Shown here: positions 44,637-53,650 of the stretch, piece by piece
How the letters are laid out: each line of letters begins with the position of its first letter
Numbering within the stretch: the first letter of the stretch is position 1
From: CAUZIZ01 sp965218775
GTDB lineage: Bacteria > Acidobacteriota > UBA6911 > RPQK01 > JAJDTT01
Direction of reading: 5' to 3'
Length of the DNA: 64,000 bases
Assembly: GCA_965218775.1 (NCBI GenBank)
Contig: CBDCLS010000005.1
Location: 2,434,294-2,498,293, forward strand
Position numbers and translations under genes: made by a program
Notes under the pieces: generated by a model
Databases searched by the model: none
Told to the model about the DNA's origin: nothing
Seen by the model: only the letters and a program-made list of their open reading frames with translations

Positions 44637-45500
44637 ATGAGGGAGTTCTTGCGCTTGCTGCGTCCCTACCAGTGGATCAAGAACGGATTTGTCTTCGTAG
44701 GCTTCTTATTTGCCAAGACCTGGCATGATCCCAACCTGACACTGTCGGTAGTCCTGGCCGCGTTGGCTTTCTCTCTGGTTTCCAGCAGTGTCTACATCCT
44801 CAACGATCTGGTCGATCGGGATCGAGACCGCGCCCATCCAAGGAAGCGCAATAGACCGCTGGCTGCGGGAGCCATTCAGCCGGGTCCGGCCGTGGCAGTC
44901 ATGATCGCAATTGGCATCGCCGGACTCGTTCTCGGTGCTTGGGTTTCCTCTGGTATCTTGGCTCTGCTTCTGATCTACGTCGCCCAGAACGTCCTCTACA
45001 CCTATCGCCTCAGACAGGTGCCCATTCTGGATGTTTTTTCCATTGCCTCTGGCTTCATGCTGCGGGTTCTGGTGGGAACCATAGGGGTGGGGATTCCCCC
45101 CTCGAAGTGGCTGTTGCTGTTTGCCATCATGTTGGCGCTGTTCCTGGGTTTTGCCAAGAGACGGGCGGAACTCTTGAGGACCGGGGATGCTACCGATCTC
45201 ACCCGGCAGTCGCTGCAGCACTACAGAGCCGAAACTCTCGATGCTTTTATCACTGTCACTGCTGCTGCCACCCTGGTCACCTATGCCATGTACACGGTTG
45301 ATGCCAAGACCGTTCAATCGCACCAGACTGAGGCGCTGATCTATACCGTACCCATAGTCACCTATGGTTTGTTTCGTTACCTCTTCCTCCTGCATCATCG
45401 AGATGTCGGCGAAGATACTGCGGCAGACCTGCCCCGGGATCCCCACATTTTGGTCGCGATTCTGGTCTGGTTGATTTCCGTCCTGCTGGTACTCGGTTAG
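44637..45500 (+). CDS. UbiA-family polyprenyl-phosphate phosphoribosyltransferase
   Basis: 287 residues, polytopic. The N-terminus FLRLLRPYQWIKNGFVFVGF and the first Asp motif NDLVDRDRDRAHPRKRNRP are those of decaprenyl-phosphate phosphoribosyltransferase (Rv3806c type). The second, YRLRQVPILDVFSIASGF, and LFLGFAKRRAELLR complete the pattern. It would transfer 5-phosphoribose from PRPP to a polyprenyl phosphate, supplying DprE1 after dephosphorylation. With dprE1 and dprE2 it makes a full arabinose-donor set; no phosphatase or arabinosyltransferase is seen in the window. Confidence 0.9.
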   Translation: MREFLRLLRPYQWIKNGFVFVGFLFAKTWHDPNLTLSVVLAALAFSLVSSSVYILNDLVDRDRDRAHPRKRNRPLAAGAIQPGPAVAVMIAIGIAGLVLGAWVSSGILALLLIYVAQNVLYTYRLRQVPILDVFSIASGFMLRVLVGTIGVGIPPSKWLLLFAIMLALFLGFAKRRAELLRTGDATDLTRQSLQHYRAETLDAFITVTAAATLVTYAMYTVDAKTVQSHQTEALIYTVPIVTYGLFRYLFLLHHRDVGEDTAADLPRDPHILVAILVWLISVLLVLG

Positions 45501-45597
45501 CTTCGGCATCCCAGCGTGCCCCGAGGGTGCATGTGGGCAGTGGCTGGCTCGTTTTGGTGTCTATCCGATGTGATGAAGTCAGGCAGGATCCTTTTCG

Positions 45598-46155
45598 TTA
45601 AATCGAGCCTCGTCGCTCACCTGATCCAGCACAGCATCGAAGCGGTGATCCCCGAGCTTGGTGGCGGTAACAGGTGAGAGCGCGGCGAACACGCCGAAGT
45701 ATCTTGTCACGAGGCGGGAGAATACTGAATCTGGTGTGGGATCCATCCGATAGACACACGATCCAGTACGTCTCGCTCCCCTTTCGGAACTGACGGATCA
45801 CGGGGAGGGTCTTGCCGATCAAGGGGTGAGGGGGATGGACGATCCGAACCTCAGGCGGCGGATGACGAACGGCATACGTAGTCTGCTCGGCACTGTGGAC
45901 ACTCCAAAGGGTCAATCTCATAGACCTAGGGTAGGCGGAGTAGAGTTTGAGCATGTAGCATTTCTGCCGGCAGTAATCTGAGGCATAGACGCAGGTTCGT
46001 ATCGGTCGATCGATATGAAAGAGGCCGATTGATGTAACCGTGCCCAACTGTGCCGGCGTTGCTGGGAATAGAGGCCGCGGTTCTCCCCGCGGACGTAGAC
46101 GTTTCGACATTTCAACCGCTTGTCGTGGGCTCCCGATCTGTGTTACCTTGCGCAA
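45598..46155 (-). pseudogene. Chimeric remnant: GP88-like plus DUF5372-like segments
   Basis: The 185-residue frame seems to join two unrelated pieces. Residues about 45-85 (RTCVYASDYCRQKCYMLKLY) look like the Cys-rich opening of phage GP88-type proteins. Residues about 110-150 (VRIVHPPHPLIGKTLPVI, then WIVCLSDGSHTRFSILPP) look like DUF5372, a small family found with IS and recombinase genes. The last 35 residues are low-complexity and basic. I read it as a relic of mobile DNA, but it could be expressed. Both family matches are by eye. Confidence 0.4.
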
Positions 46156-46321
46156 TACACCGTTGGATCTGAGGTTGTCGTGGAACTACCGTCCCCATCA
46201 ATTTGGTTCTAAACTCACTTTGGCTTCAGGCGACTGATCCGTTGCGACGTAACCGCGATTACGAAACCCCGTCACCGATTCAACCTGCCGCCCGGAGGGC
46301 CAAACAACTTGGGAGAAACGA

Positions 46322-47347
46322 ATGTCTCGATGTTTGACGATGGTCTGCGTGTTGCTGGTGTTCCCTGCGGCCGGTTACTCGCAGACCGCCGGGCCCCATC
46401 CCGTTCGTATCGCCGGTGTGAGCGGCGGCCATATTCATCCGGCGTTCTGCGTCAGCCGGCGTGGGACGCTCGTTGTTATCTATGGCCGTGTGAATCACCG
46501 TGAATTGGCGGTCACCCGTTCAACCGACGGCGGGAAAACCTGGACGCCGCCCACGCCGTTCGTTCATACGCTCAAGACAGCGCATTACCCTGGCTCGCTC
46601 ACAGCGCTTGAGAATGGACAAATCCTCCATGCCTGGAACCGTTGGAGTGGCGAAACCAAACCGCGGGAGCCGCGCTGGACCTTATTCTCTCTCTCCAGCG
46701 ATGAGGGTGTGACTTGGAGCGCCCCCCAACAGCCACTGCCGAGGGATCCTCAGTCGCAAAGCATCATTCGGCATCCCATCGTTGAACTTTCCCCCCGCCA
46801 ATGGCTGTTTTCGCTCAGCGACAAAACCTTCCTCTACGATCCCACAACGGAATCGAACAAGCCGCTCGGCAACGGGCGCGTGCATGGCTTGGTTCCGATT
46901 GTCCACACACCCAAAGGGACGTTTGTCAGCGCTGCGGGATTGCGGTCCGTCGACGACGGAAAGACTTGGCAAGAGATGGACAAATTCCCCGACTACGGCG
47001 TGAACGTCGGCGACAGATCGAAGAACTGGTCGGTTCCTGGAAGTGGCTACCGCAACGAATTGGTTTGTCTCTCGAACGGCTTGCTGCTCGCTTCGGAGAT
47101 CGTTGGTCCCGGCCGAGGCGGCGTGAAGCTTCGCTATGTCATCTCCCGGGACGACGGCGTCACCTGGGATGATCGCTTCGAGTATTACAATCCAGGCCGC
47201 CCCATCGGCGGCCGGGCCTGCCCACGCACGGTGCAGTTGAACGCGACGACGATTGGCGTCGTCTTCTTCGACGTCAGCCCGAAACAAGCGGGCGGTCCCG
47301 GCCTGTTTTTCCTGCGAATCCCGCTGGCGAAGCTCGAAAGCTGCTAG
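46322..47347 (+). CDS. Sialidase / exo-alpha-sialidase family protein (BNR repeats)
   Basis: 341 residues with signal peptide (LTMVCVLLVFPAAGYSQ) and Asp-box (BNR) motifs STDGGKTWTPP, SSDEGVTWSAP, SVDDGKTWQEM and SRDDGVTWDD, giving a six-bladed sialidase propeller. The N-terminal HPVRIAGVSGGHIHPAF is typical for environmental BNR proteins without proven sialidase activity. gggag lies six bases before ATG. Codon choice and leader look unlike the neighbours, so transfer is likely. The stop codon is part of an imperfect palindrome. Confidence 0.87.
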   Translation: MSRCLTMVCVLLVFPAAGYSQTAGPHPVRIAGVSGGHIHPAFCVSRRGTLVVIYGRVNHRELAVTRSTDGGKTWTPPTPFVHTLKTAHYPGSLTALENGQILHAWNRWSGETKPREPRWTLFSLSSDEGVTWSAPQQPLPRDPQSQSIIRHPIVELSPRQWLFSLSDKTFLYDPTTESNKPLGNGRVHGLVPIVHTPKGTFVSAAGLRSVDDGKTWQEMDKFPDYGVNVGDRSKNWSVPGSGYRNELVCLSNGLLLASEIVGPGRGGVKLRYVISRDDGVTWDDRFEYYNPGRPIGGRACPRTVQLNATTIGVVFFDVSPKQAGGPGLFFLRIPLAKLESC

Positions 47348-47368
47348 TACCATGTCACACATGTAGTG
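47344..47368. repeat. Imperfect CTAG palindrome after sialidase stop
   Basis: ctagtaccatgt-cac-acatgtagtg resembles the perfect palindromes at 36593 and 43692 but with mismatches. It includes the TAG stop. Confidence 0.4.
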
Positions 47369-47418
47369 TCGGGTTTGTGGCGATTTACGAACGCAAATTC
47401 GTAGATTCGTCTATTTCC

Positions 47419-50400
47419 CTATTCCCCACAATACCCATTCTTTACATCCCATGCTCGTCTTTCAGCAGGCCGTTTTGACGGGTCTCCGAAACCACCGCCA
47501 CCGGCGGACAGGCAACGGATATGATCGCCCGGATTTACGGTCACTTCTGTTTCTTTGGTGCGGAGCACACGTTCAACCCCGTTTGAAATGAGGCTGTATC
47601 GATGTGGTTGCCCCGTCTGACCACCGAATAATCCGAAAGGCGGAACAACCGCCCCATCGCCGGCGGTGTTGAGTTTGGCCGGCTTATCGCCTTCATAGAC
47701 CATCTCAAAAATGGCGCCCAGGCCACCGCGCCACTGTCCGTCGCCTCCAGAATCAGGGCGAAAATCGTTTCGTATGATAAAGAAGGGAAAACGCTCTTCC
47801 GTAATTTCCACACTGGGACTGCGTATGGCCCCCGCCACATTCACCTCGCCCACACACGACCAGCCGTCGTGACCCTCAGAGGCGCCCCCGCCGCCCCTGC
47901 CAAAGAAAAAATGCCAGATGAACCGTCGTCCACTCTCAGGATTTCGTCCCGTGATCGCAAATCGTAAACGCCTCGAAAAACCGGCGTTCACATTTCGTGG
48001 GGCTATGGGCGCCAGGGCTTTAAAGACGGCTTCTACAATTTCTTCACCGCAGTGATTCGTACTCATGCACACCGGTGCAGGCGGGCGAGGGTTCACAATC
48101 AAGCCTTCCGGCGCGACCACGATAATAGGCCGCATGGACCCTTCGTTTTTCGGCACATCCGAGGGCGCCATATACATGATCGCCACATGGGCCAGGGATC
48201 TCGTATTGGCATAGGCGCTGTTGATGAAGCCGGTCACCTGGACACTCGAGGCGCTTAAATCTATGGTCAACGCATCGTCTTTTATGGACACCGAGGCCCG
48301 AATCGGTATCTTCTCGGCTTCAAACCCATCATCATCGATCAAGGTTTCGCCCTCATACACGCCATCGGGCCATGAGCGGATCAACTGTCGTACCCGGCGC
48401 TCCGTACCATCCAGAATAGAGCCGACACATCGCATCAGGCCATTTGCGCTGTAATCATTCATCAAAGCGATCAGCCGCCTGGCTGCGATCTCCACCGATC
48501 CGATCTGCGCGTTGAGATCGCCCAGGAAATTCTCGGAATGGCGGACATTGACCGCCAGCATCTGCAATACATCGTCCCGAGGTTGGCCTTGCTCGTACAA
48601 CTTCAAAGGCGGGATACGCAGGCCCTCCTGGTAAATTTCACGGGCGGACGGATTGTAGGCGCCGTGGGTAGCGCCGCCGATATCGCTGTGATGCGCCCGG
48701 TTAACCGCATAAAATCGGATGACACCGTCATAGAAAATGGGATATATCGCCGTAATGTCCGGCAAATGACTGCCGCCGAAATACGGATCATTGGCGATAA
48801 AAAGGTCCCCTTCCGCCATGTTATCCCCGAAATAGTCCACAACCGCTTCTGCGGCGGGCGGCAACGCGCTGATATGCACCGGAATGCCTTCACCCTGGGC
48901 CACGAGCTGGCAGTCGGCATCCAGAATGGCGGTGGAGAAATCACGGCTGGAGTTGAGGATCTGCGACATGGATGTTCGGATCATGACCTCCGCCATCTCC
49001 CGTGCGATGGACTCCAATCGATGTTCCACCACGGATCGCGTAACCGGATCATCGTAGGTTGTCGGAGGTTGGCCTTCCGTTTCGGTCTTGTCCTCCACGG
49101 CGACCTCCATGACGATGCCGCCGTACCGGTCGATGGTTACCCGGTCGCCGGCTTCTGCCAGAATCGTCGTAAATTCGGCTTCTATAATGGCAGGGCCTAC
49201 TATTTCCACACCGGGTGTAAGGTCACCGGCTCCATACACCGGAACCTCCCGCCATTCGCCCATATAAATACGGCGGTGTGCTTTCGGGTCGGGAGGTCGC
49301 TCGGGCGTTTTTTCCGGCAGATCAAGCGCCGGCAGATGTCCGACGACAGACGCACGCAACGTCACAAGCCGGATTTCCTGATCCATTTGATGGTATGAGA
49401 AAAGTTCTTGATAACGGCGATGAAAGTTCTCCGCCCACTGTGCACGTATCGCATCGGAATCCTGTGTGAAATCGGGTATGGGAACCGTAACTTCATAGAC
49501 CTGGTCGAGATATCGCATATCCGCGGACAGCGTAACTTCAATGGCCTCATCGGCCATCCCTTGCGCTCGTAATTTATTTCGGCCTGCTTCCGCCATCTCT
49601 TCCGTAATTCTGGCGACTTGCTCGAGATCAATGTGGTCGAGGCTGGCCGTGTACGAGTGGGAGAAATCGTACTTGAGATTGGTGGTCAGCATGCCGTACG
49701 CCGACAGCACAGCCGCGGCCGTGGGGACGTAGACCTTTCCCATTTGCAACTGCCGGGCCACCTGATTGACATGCAACCCGGATGCCCCGCCGAACGCCAG
49801 AAGCGCAAACTTACGGGGATCCGTACCACGTTTGACGGACAGCAGGCGAATGCCTTCCGCCATGGCGGTGTTCACCACTTTGACCATGCCGTATGCCGCT
49901 TCAATAGTAGAAAGATCTAGCGGCCGGGCCACGTGATCGTGTATGGCCTGCTCCGCTCGGTCCGGATGCAGCACTGTTCTTCCCCCCAGAAAATTTTCAG
50001 GATCCAGATAGCCCAGCATCACATTCGCATCCGTAATGGTCGGCTGATTTCCCCCCTGGCCGTAACAGGCCGGGCCGGGACTGGCACCCGCGCTTTCGGG
50101 GCCGATGTGCAAGGCTCCGCCTTCATCTACCCGGCCGATGCTACCGCCCCCGGCGCCTAGCGTCTGCATATCGATCATCGGCACCGCGATTTTCCAGCCG
50201 GCCTCAAAGTGCTCCGTGGTGATATGCGGCATGCCGTTTTCGATCAGTGAAATATCCGTACTCGTACCGCCCATGTCGAATCCAATAACATTCGACTCCC
50301 CGATCATCCGTCCGTAGGTCGCTGCACCGCCGACACCACCGGCCGGGCCGGACAGAATGGCGTGTACCGCCCGTTGAACCGTGTCGTCCAAAGGCGTAAC

Positions 50401-51141
50401 ACCTCCGTTGGAGTTCATGGTGAGGATATCCCGAGTGTAACCGCTCAAGGAAAAGCGTTCTTTGAGATGTTGCAGATACCCGCTGTATACCGGTCCCACA
50501 TAGGTGTTGACCACCGTTGTGCTGAGCCGGTCGTATTCTTTTATCTGAGGTAAAATTTGGTGAGAAAGAGAGGTATAAAGGTGGGGAAACTTGTCGTGAA
50601 TGTGCTTCTGAATCAGCTTCTCGTGGGCCGGATTCAGGTATGAAAACAGAAAGCACACCGCAATGGCCTCAATTCCCTCCTTTCGAAAATCATCGAGAAT
50701 CCGGGCAATGGCATTTTCATCGAGCGGTTTATATACCGAACCATCGGCACGGCCCCGTTCCCCTATGGTTCGTCTTAGATAACGCGGCACCAATGGTTCT
50801 ACAGATTTCATCCGCAGGTTGTACCGGTCTTCTTTCAGCCCTTCCCGTATTTCCAGCAGATCGCCAAAGCCTTCCGTGGTGATCAGACCGACTCGCGCGC
50901 CTTTGCGTTCCAGTAGCGTGTTGGTCGCGACCGTCGTTCCGTGGATGACCAGATCCGTATCACCCAGCAAGGTCTCCAGATTGAGATGGTATGCCTCACT
51001 CACTTCTCGGAGGCCTTCAATCACCCCGTCAGAAGGATCATGGGGTGTAGACGCTGTTTTAAAAAAACGGGGCGGCGCATTATCCTGAATCACCACAAAG
51101 TCCGTAAACGTACCGCCTACATCGATGCCTATTTTGAACAT
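47419..51141 (-). CDS. Fused hydantoinase A/B, 5-oxoprolinase type
   Basis: The start is ATG 51141 (aagga seven bases ahead, directly before FKIGIDVGGTFTDFVVI); a further 12 codons upstream are probably not used. About 1240 residues, the usual size for ATP-dependent 5-oxoprolinases or N-methylhydantoinases with both subunits fused. HyuA (1-690) shows the actin-like ATP sites DVGGTFTDF and GFDMGGTSTDISLI; HyuB (about 710-1240) shows NSSRDFSTAILDADCQLVAQ, GEGIPVHISALPPA and NTAGDGAVVPPFGLFGGQTG. It would open a cyclic amide using ATP. Many codons end in A or T compared with neighbours, and it stands alone, so it was probably acquired. Confidence 0.93.
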   Translation of the reverse strand: MFKIGIDVGGTFTDFVVIQDNAPPRFFKTASTPHDPSDGVIEGLREVSEAYHLNLETLLGDTDLVIHGTTVATNTLLERKGARVGLITTEGFGDLLEIREGLKEDRYNLRMKSVEPLVPRYLRRTIGERGRADGSVYKPLDENAIARILDDFRKEGIEAIAVCFLFSYLNPAHEKLIQKHIHDKFPHLYTSLSHQILPQIKEYDRLSTTVVNTYVGPVYSGYLQHLKERFSLSGYTRDILTMNSNGGVTPLDDTVQRAVHAILSGPAGGVGGAATYGRMIGESNVIGFDMGGTSTDISLIENGMPHITTEHFEAGWKIAVPMIDMQTLGAGGGSIGRVDEGGALHIGPESAGASPGPACYGQGGNQPTITDANVMLGYLDPENFLGGRTVLHPDRAEQAIHDHVARPLDLSTIEAAYGMVKVVNTAMAEGIRLLSVKRGTDPRKFALLAFGGASGLHVNQVARQLQMGKVYVPTAAAVLSAYGMLTTNLKYDFSHSYTASLDHIDLEQVARITEEMAEAGRNKLRAQGMADEAIEVTLSADMRYLDQVYEVTVPIPDFTQDSDAIRAQWAENFHRRYQELFSYHQMDQEIRLVTLRASVVGHLPALDLPEKTPERPPDPKAHRRIYMGEWREVPVYGAGDLTPGVEIVGPAIIEAEFTTILAEAGDRVTIDRYGGIVMEVAVEDKTETEGQPPTTYDDPVTRSVVEHRLESIAREMAEVMIRTSMSQILNSSRDFSTAILDADCQLVAQGEGIPVHISALPPAAEAVVDYFGDNMAEGDLFIANDPYFGGSHLPDITAIYPIFYDGVIRFYAVNRAHHSDIGGATHGAYNPSAREIYQEGLRIPPLKLYEQGQPRDDVLQMLAVNVRHSENFLGDLNAQIGSVEIAARRLIALMNDYSANGLMRCVGSILDGTERRVRQLIRSWPDGVYEGETLIDDDGFEAEKIPIRASVSIKDDALTIDLSASSVQVTGFINSAYANTRSLAHVAIMYMAPSDVPKNEGSMRPIIVVAPEGLIVNPRPPAPVCMSTNHCGEEIVEAVFKALAPIAPRNVNAGFSRRLRFAITGRNPESGRRFIWHFFFGRGGGGASEGHDGWSCVGEVNVAGAIRSPSVEITEERFPFFIIRNDFRPDSGGDGQWRGGLGAIFEMVYEGDKPAKLNTAGDGAVVPPFGLFGGQTGQPHRYSLISNGVERVLRTKETEVTVNPGDHIRCLSAGGGGFGDPSKRPAERRAWDVKNGYCGE

Positions 51142-51292
51142 TAGGGATCCTTTATGAGCGAACCGCAAAGAACGCAAAGCTCCGAAAACCTTGGTGGTTT
51201 ACTAGCAAATACTAGATCTTTGCATCTGGAAGGGCAATTATAGAATTACCCCATGGTCCACGAGGCGGGAAGGGAGAGAGGGTAACTAACTG

Positions 51293-51475
51293 ATGGCTAC
51301 AAAGAAAGACGACGACGCGACGAAGAGCATGGGTACTGGCATGGGAGTGGGGATAGCCCTTGGCGTCGCCATCGGAGCAGCAATGGACAACATAGGTGCG
51401 GGCATCGCAATTGGAGTGGCTCTGGGAGCTGGGCTTGGAGGAGCGCTTGACAAAAAGAAGAAGAGCGACGTCTGA
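51293..51475 (+). CDS. Small glycine-zipper protein
   Basis: 60 residues: a charged N-terminus (KKDDDATKS), a 40-residue core of spaced Gly/Ala (GTGMGVGIALGVAIGAAMD, then GAGIAIGVALGAGLGGALD) that fits two glycine-zipper membrane helices, and a KKKK tail. Similar tiny proteins occur widely and may insert in membranes or oligomerise. gggagagaggg lies about ten bases before the ATG. Confidence 0.7.
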   Translation: MATKKDDDATKSMGTGMGVGIALGVAIGAAMDNIGAGIAIGVALGAGLGGALDKKKKSDV

Positions 51476-51685
51476 AGCGCCGCTTCTACAGTCGGACCTC
51501 TGGTTTGCCATACAATCACCCCATGGTCCGCGAATACGGCCCCTTCCGAGAGCGATTCGAGGAGTACATCCTGGAGCGAACGGCCAACCACCCCTCCTTG
51601 GTTCCCAACCCCAACCCCATTGATCCTCCCAGCCCACCGATATAGTCTAGGTCCCAAAGGATTCCCCCCGGAAGGAGGATGGGTG

Positions 51686-53212
51686 ATGAGGACGGTACTG
51701 CTTGTTTTCAGTCTGCTGCTCTCCCTGGCGGCTCTACCAGCGAAGCCAGCCGAGTCGCAGGGTTCCCTGGACATCGGCTCCCGAAGGGAGCTGTTCGTGG
51801 ACCGATATCTCATAAACCGCTTGGAGGGAGCGAGGCTAATGCTTCACGAGCCTCGACCTGCGGGTGTCGCCATCAAGGTGGACCGCCCTTGGGAAAGTCG
51901 ATTCAACTACGGCTACAAGGTCTTCAAGCAGGAGGGGACGTACCATCTCTACTACCTGGCCAGGGAAATAGTCGGCGGCGAGAAGGTATACATCGAGCGC
52001 AGCAGTTACGCCCGGAGCAAGGATGGAATCCACTGGGAAAAGCTCAATCTTGGACTGGTGGAGCGTCAGGGCAGCCAGGAGAACAATATAGTGACGGAGG
52101 GATTGCTGGTGCCCTTTGTGGATGACCGTCCTGGAGTCCCGGAAGGGTTGCGATTGAAGGCTACTCGGTCTCGCTCTCGAAAGCGAGAGGATTGGAAGAA
52201 CGAGCACCCCCTGGACGGTAAGGTGTACATGGATCTGTATCTGTTCGATTCCCCAGATGGTGTGAAGTTCAGGAAGGTCCAGGAGGAACCGGTCTTCACC
52301 ACCACCCTGCCCAATGGTTTCGATGGCATCCAGTCTATCTTCTGGTCCGAGGCAGAGAACAAATACCTCCTGTACTTCCGCTACGTGACGGCCAACGACG
52401 GGACCGGGAAGAGGTCAGTGGCCCGCAGCACTTCAAGCGACCTCCTGACCTGGACCGACCCGGTCCCCATGGAGTACACCACCGGGGGTATTGTTCCGCC
52501 CGAGCATCTGTACGAGCACCAGACGGTTCCCTATTTCCGGGCTCCTCACATATATGTGGCCTTCCCACCCCGATTCATGCAGGGTCAAGGAGTGCTAGAG
52601 GTGGAGACCGCTACTGAGTTGGGTCTGGTCCCGGATCCCACCATCCCCTGGGGGTCGTATTGGCGGATCAAGGATTCCTCCGACGCGGCCTTCATGACCT
52701 CTCGGGGAGGGACCCTCTATGACCGGACTTTCATGGGAGTCTTCGTACGGCCAGGCCCAGGTGCTATGAACTGGACTACTCGGACCAACTATCCTCTACA
52801 AGGAGTCGTTCCCACAGGTCCTGATGAGATGTCCATCTACGTGGTACGACACTACGCGGATCCGTCCTGGCACATCCAGCGAATGACCCTGCGCCTGGAT
52901 GGGTTTGCGTCGCTGAATGCTCCCTATGAGGGAGGTCAGCTAGTCACGAAGCCTTTGAAATTCAAGGGGACCCAACTGGAGATCAACTACTCCACGTCCG
53001 CCGCCGGGGGACTCAAAGTGGAGATCCAGGACGAGAAAGGGCAACCCGTGAAGGGTTTCTCTCTAGAGGAGTGTCCCGAGATCATCGGAGATGAGATCAG
53101 CCGAATCGTGTCGTGGAAAGGGGGCAACGATGTGGGGAACCTGGCAGGCAAACCAGTCCGCTTGCGCTTTGTGATGAAGGATGCGGATCTGTACTCCCTG
53201 AGGTTCAGGTAG
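51686..53212 (+). CDS. Secreted glycosidase-like beta-propeller protein, paralogue 3
   Basis: The ATG 51686 has a strong ribosome site (gaaggagg) and starts a signal peptide (TVLLVFSLLLSLAALPAKP). The 508-residue product has the same core as the proteins at 11525 and 13253: LDIGSRRELFVDRYLINRLE, SKDGIHWEKLNLGLVE, SEAENKYLLYFRYV, TSSDLLTWTDPVPM. It has the same C-terminal module (GGLKVEIQDEKGQPVKGFSL, VSWKG, GKPVRLRFVMKDADLYSLRF). It probably acts on a glycan outside the cell. It stands alone here, away from the TonB receptor locus. Confidence 0.78.
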   Translation: MRTVLLVFSLLLSLAALPAKPAESQGSLDIGSRRELFVDRYLINRLEGARLMLHEPRPAGVAIKVDRPWESRFNYGYKVFKQEGTYHLYYLAREIVGGEKVYIERSSYARSKDGIHWEKLNLGLVERQGSQENNIVTEGLLVPFVDDRPGVPEGLRLKATRSRSRKREDWKNEHPLDGKVYMDLYLFDSPDGVKFRKVQEEPVFTTTLPNGFDGIQSIFWSEAENKYLLYFRYVTANDGTGKRSVARSTSSDLLTWTDPVPMEYTTGGIVPPEHLYEHQTVPYFRAPHIYVAFPPRFMQGQGVLEVETATELGLVPDPTIPWGSYWRIKDSSDAAFMTSRGGTLYDRTFMGVFVRPGPGAMNWTTRTNYPLQGVVPTGPDEMSIYVVRHYADPSWHIQRMTLRLDGFASLNAPYEGGQLVTKPLKFKGTQLEINYSTSAAGGLKVEIQDEKGQPVKGFSLEECPEIIGDEISRIVSWKGGNDVGNLAGKPVRLRFVMKDADLYSLRFR

Positions 53213-53616
53213 GAGCAGAGTCGCCAACTCCTCCGGGGGCTCCTCCTGGCTGCGAGGTGAAACCCGGGTAAACAGCGAAAAGAAGCGTGATGCATGCCAC
53301 TTGCCTCTTCCGATCGGGCCACATTCCGTGTAGCGACCACCACAGCGCAAGCGAACATAACCAGCGATTCAGTAGGGCAAGGACATGCCAGGGAAGGGGT
53401 TTGAGTCCGAGCAAGGGAGCTGTCCAGGAAAACAGCCACCCCAGCAGAGGTCTATCATTGGCCATCGCGGCAATCAGCCCTGAGGGTCCGTGCGCATATG
53501 ACTCCCAGACAATCAACCAATCGTCCCAGTAACAAACCAAGCTGAGGTATTAGCAGACCGTAGCTCAGGACACAAAGAAGCAACAGTCCGAAAGCCATCA
53601 GGCAGAGCTTCAACAT
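53205..53616 (-). pseudogene. Membrane glycosyltransferase-like gene, frameshifted and truncated
   Basis: A proper start (gaggag six bases before ATG 53616) and membrane helix (CLMAFGLLLLCVLSYGLLI) run to about 53540, where the homologous reading changes frame: YWDDWLIVWESYAHG, then PLLGWLFSWTAPLLG, continues in the +1 frame. Such openings belong to large polytopic proteins of the PMT/dolichyl-mannosyltransferase-like kind. The frame then ends at 53205 inside the end of the convergent propeller gene, so most of the protein is gone. Confidence 0.65.
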
Positions 53617-53650
53617 CGGAACTCCTCGCCGCAGCGCCGTGTTGTCCACG

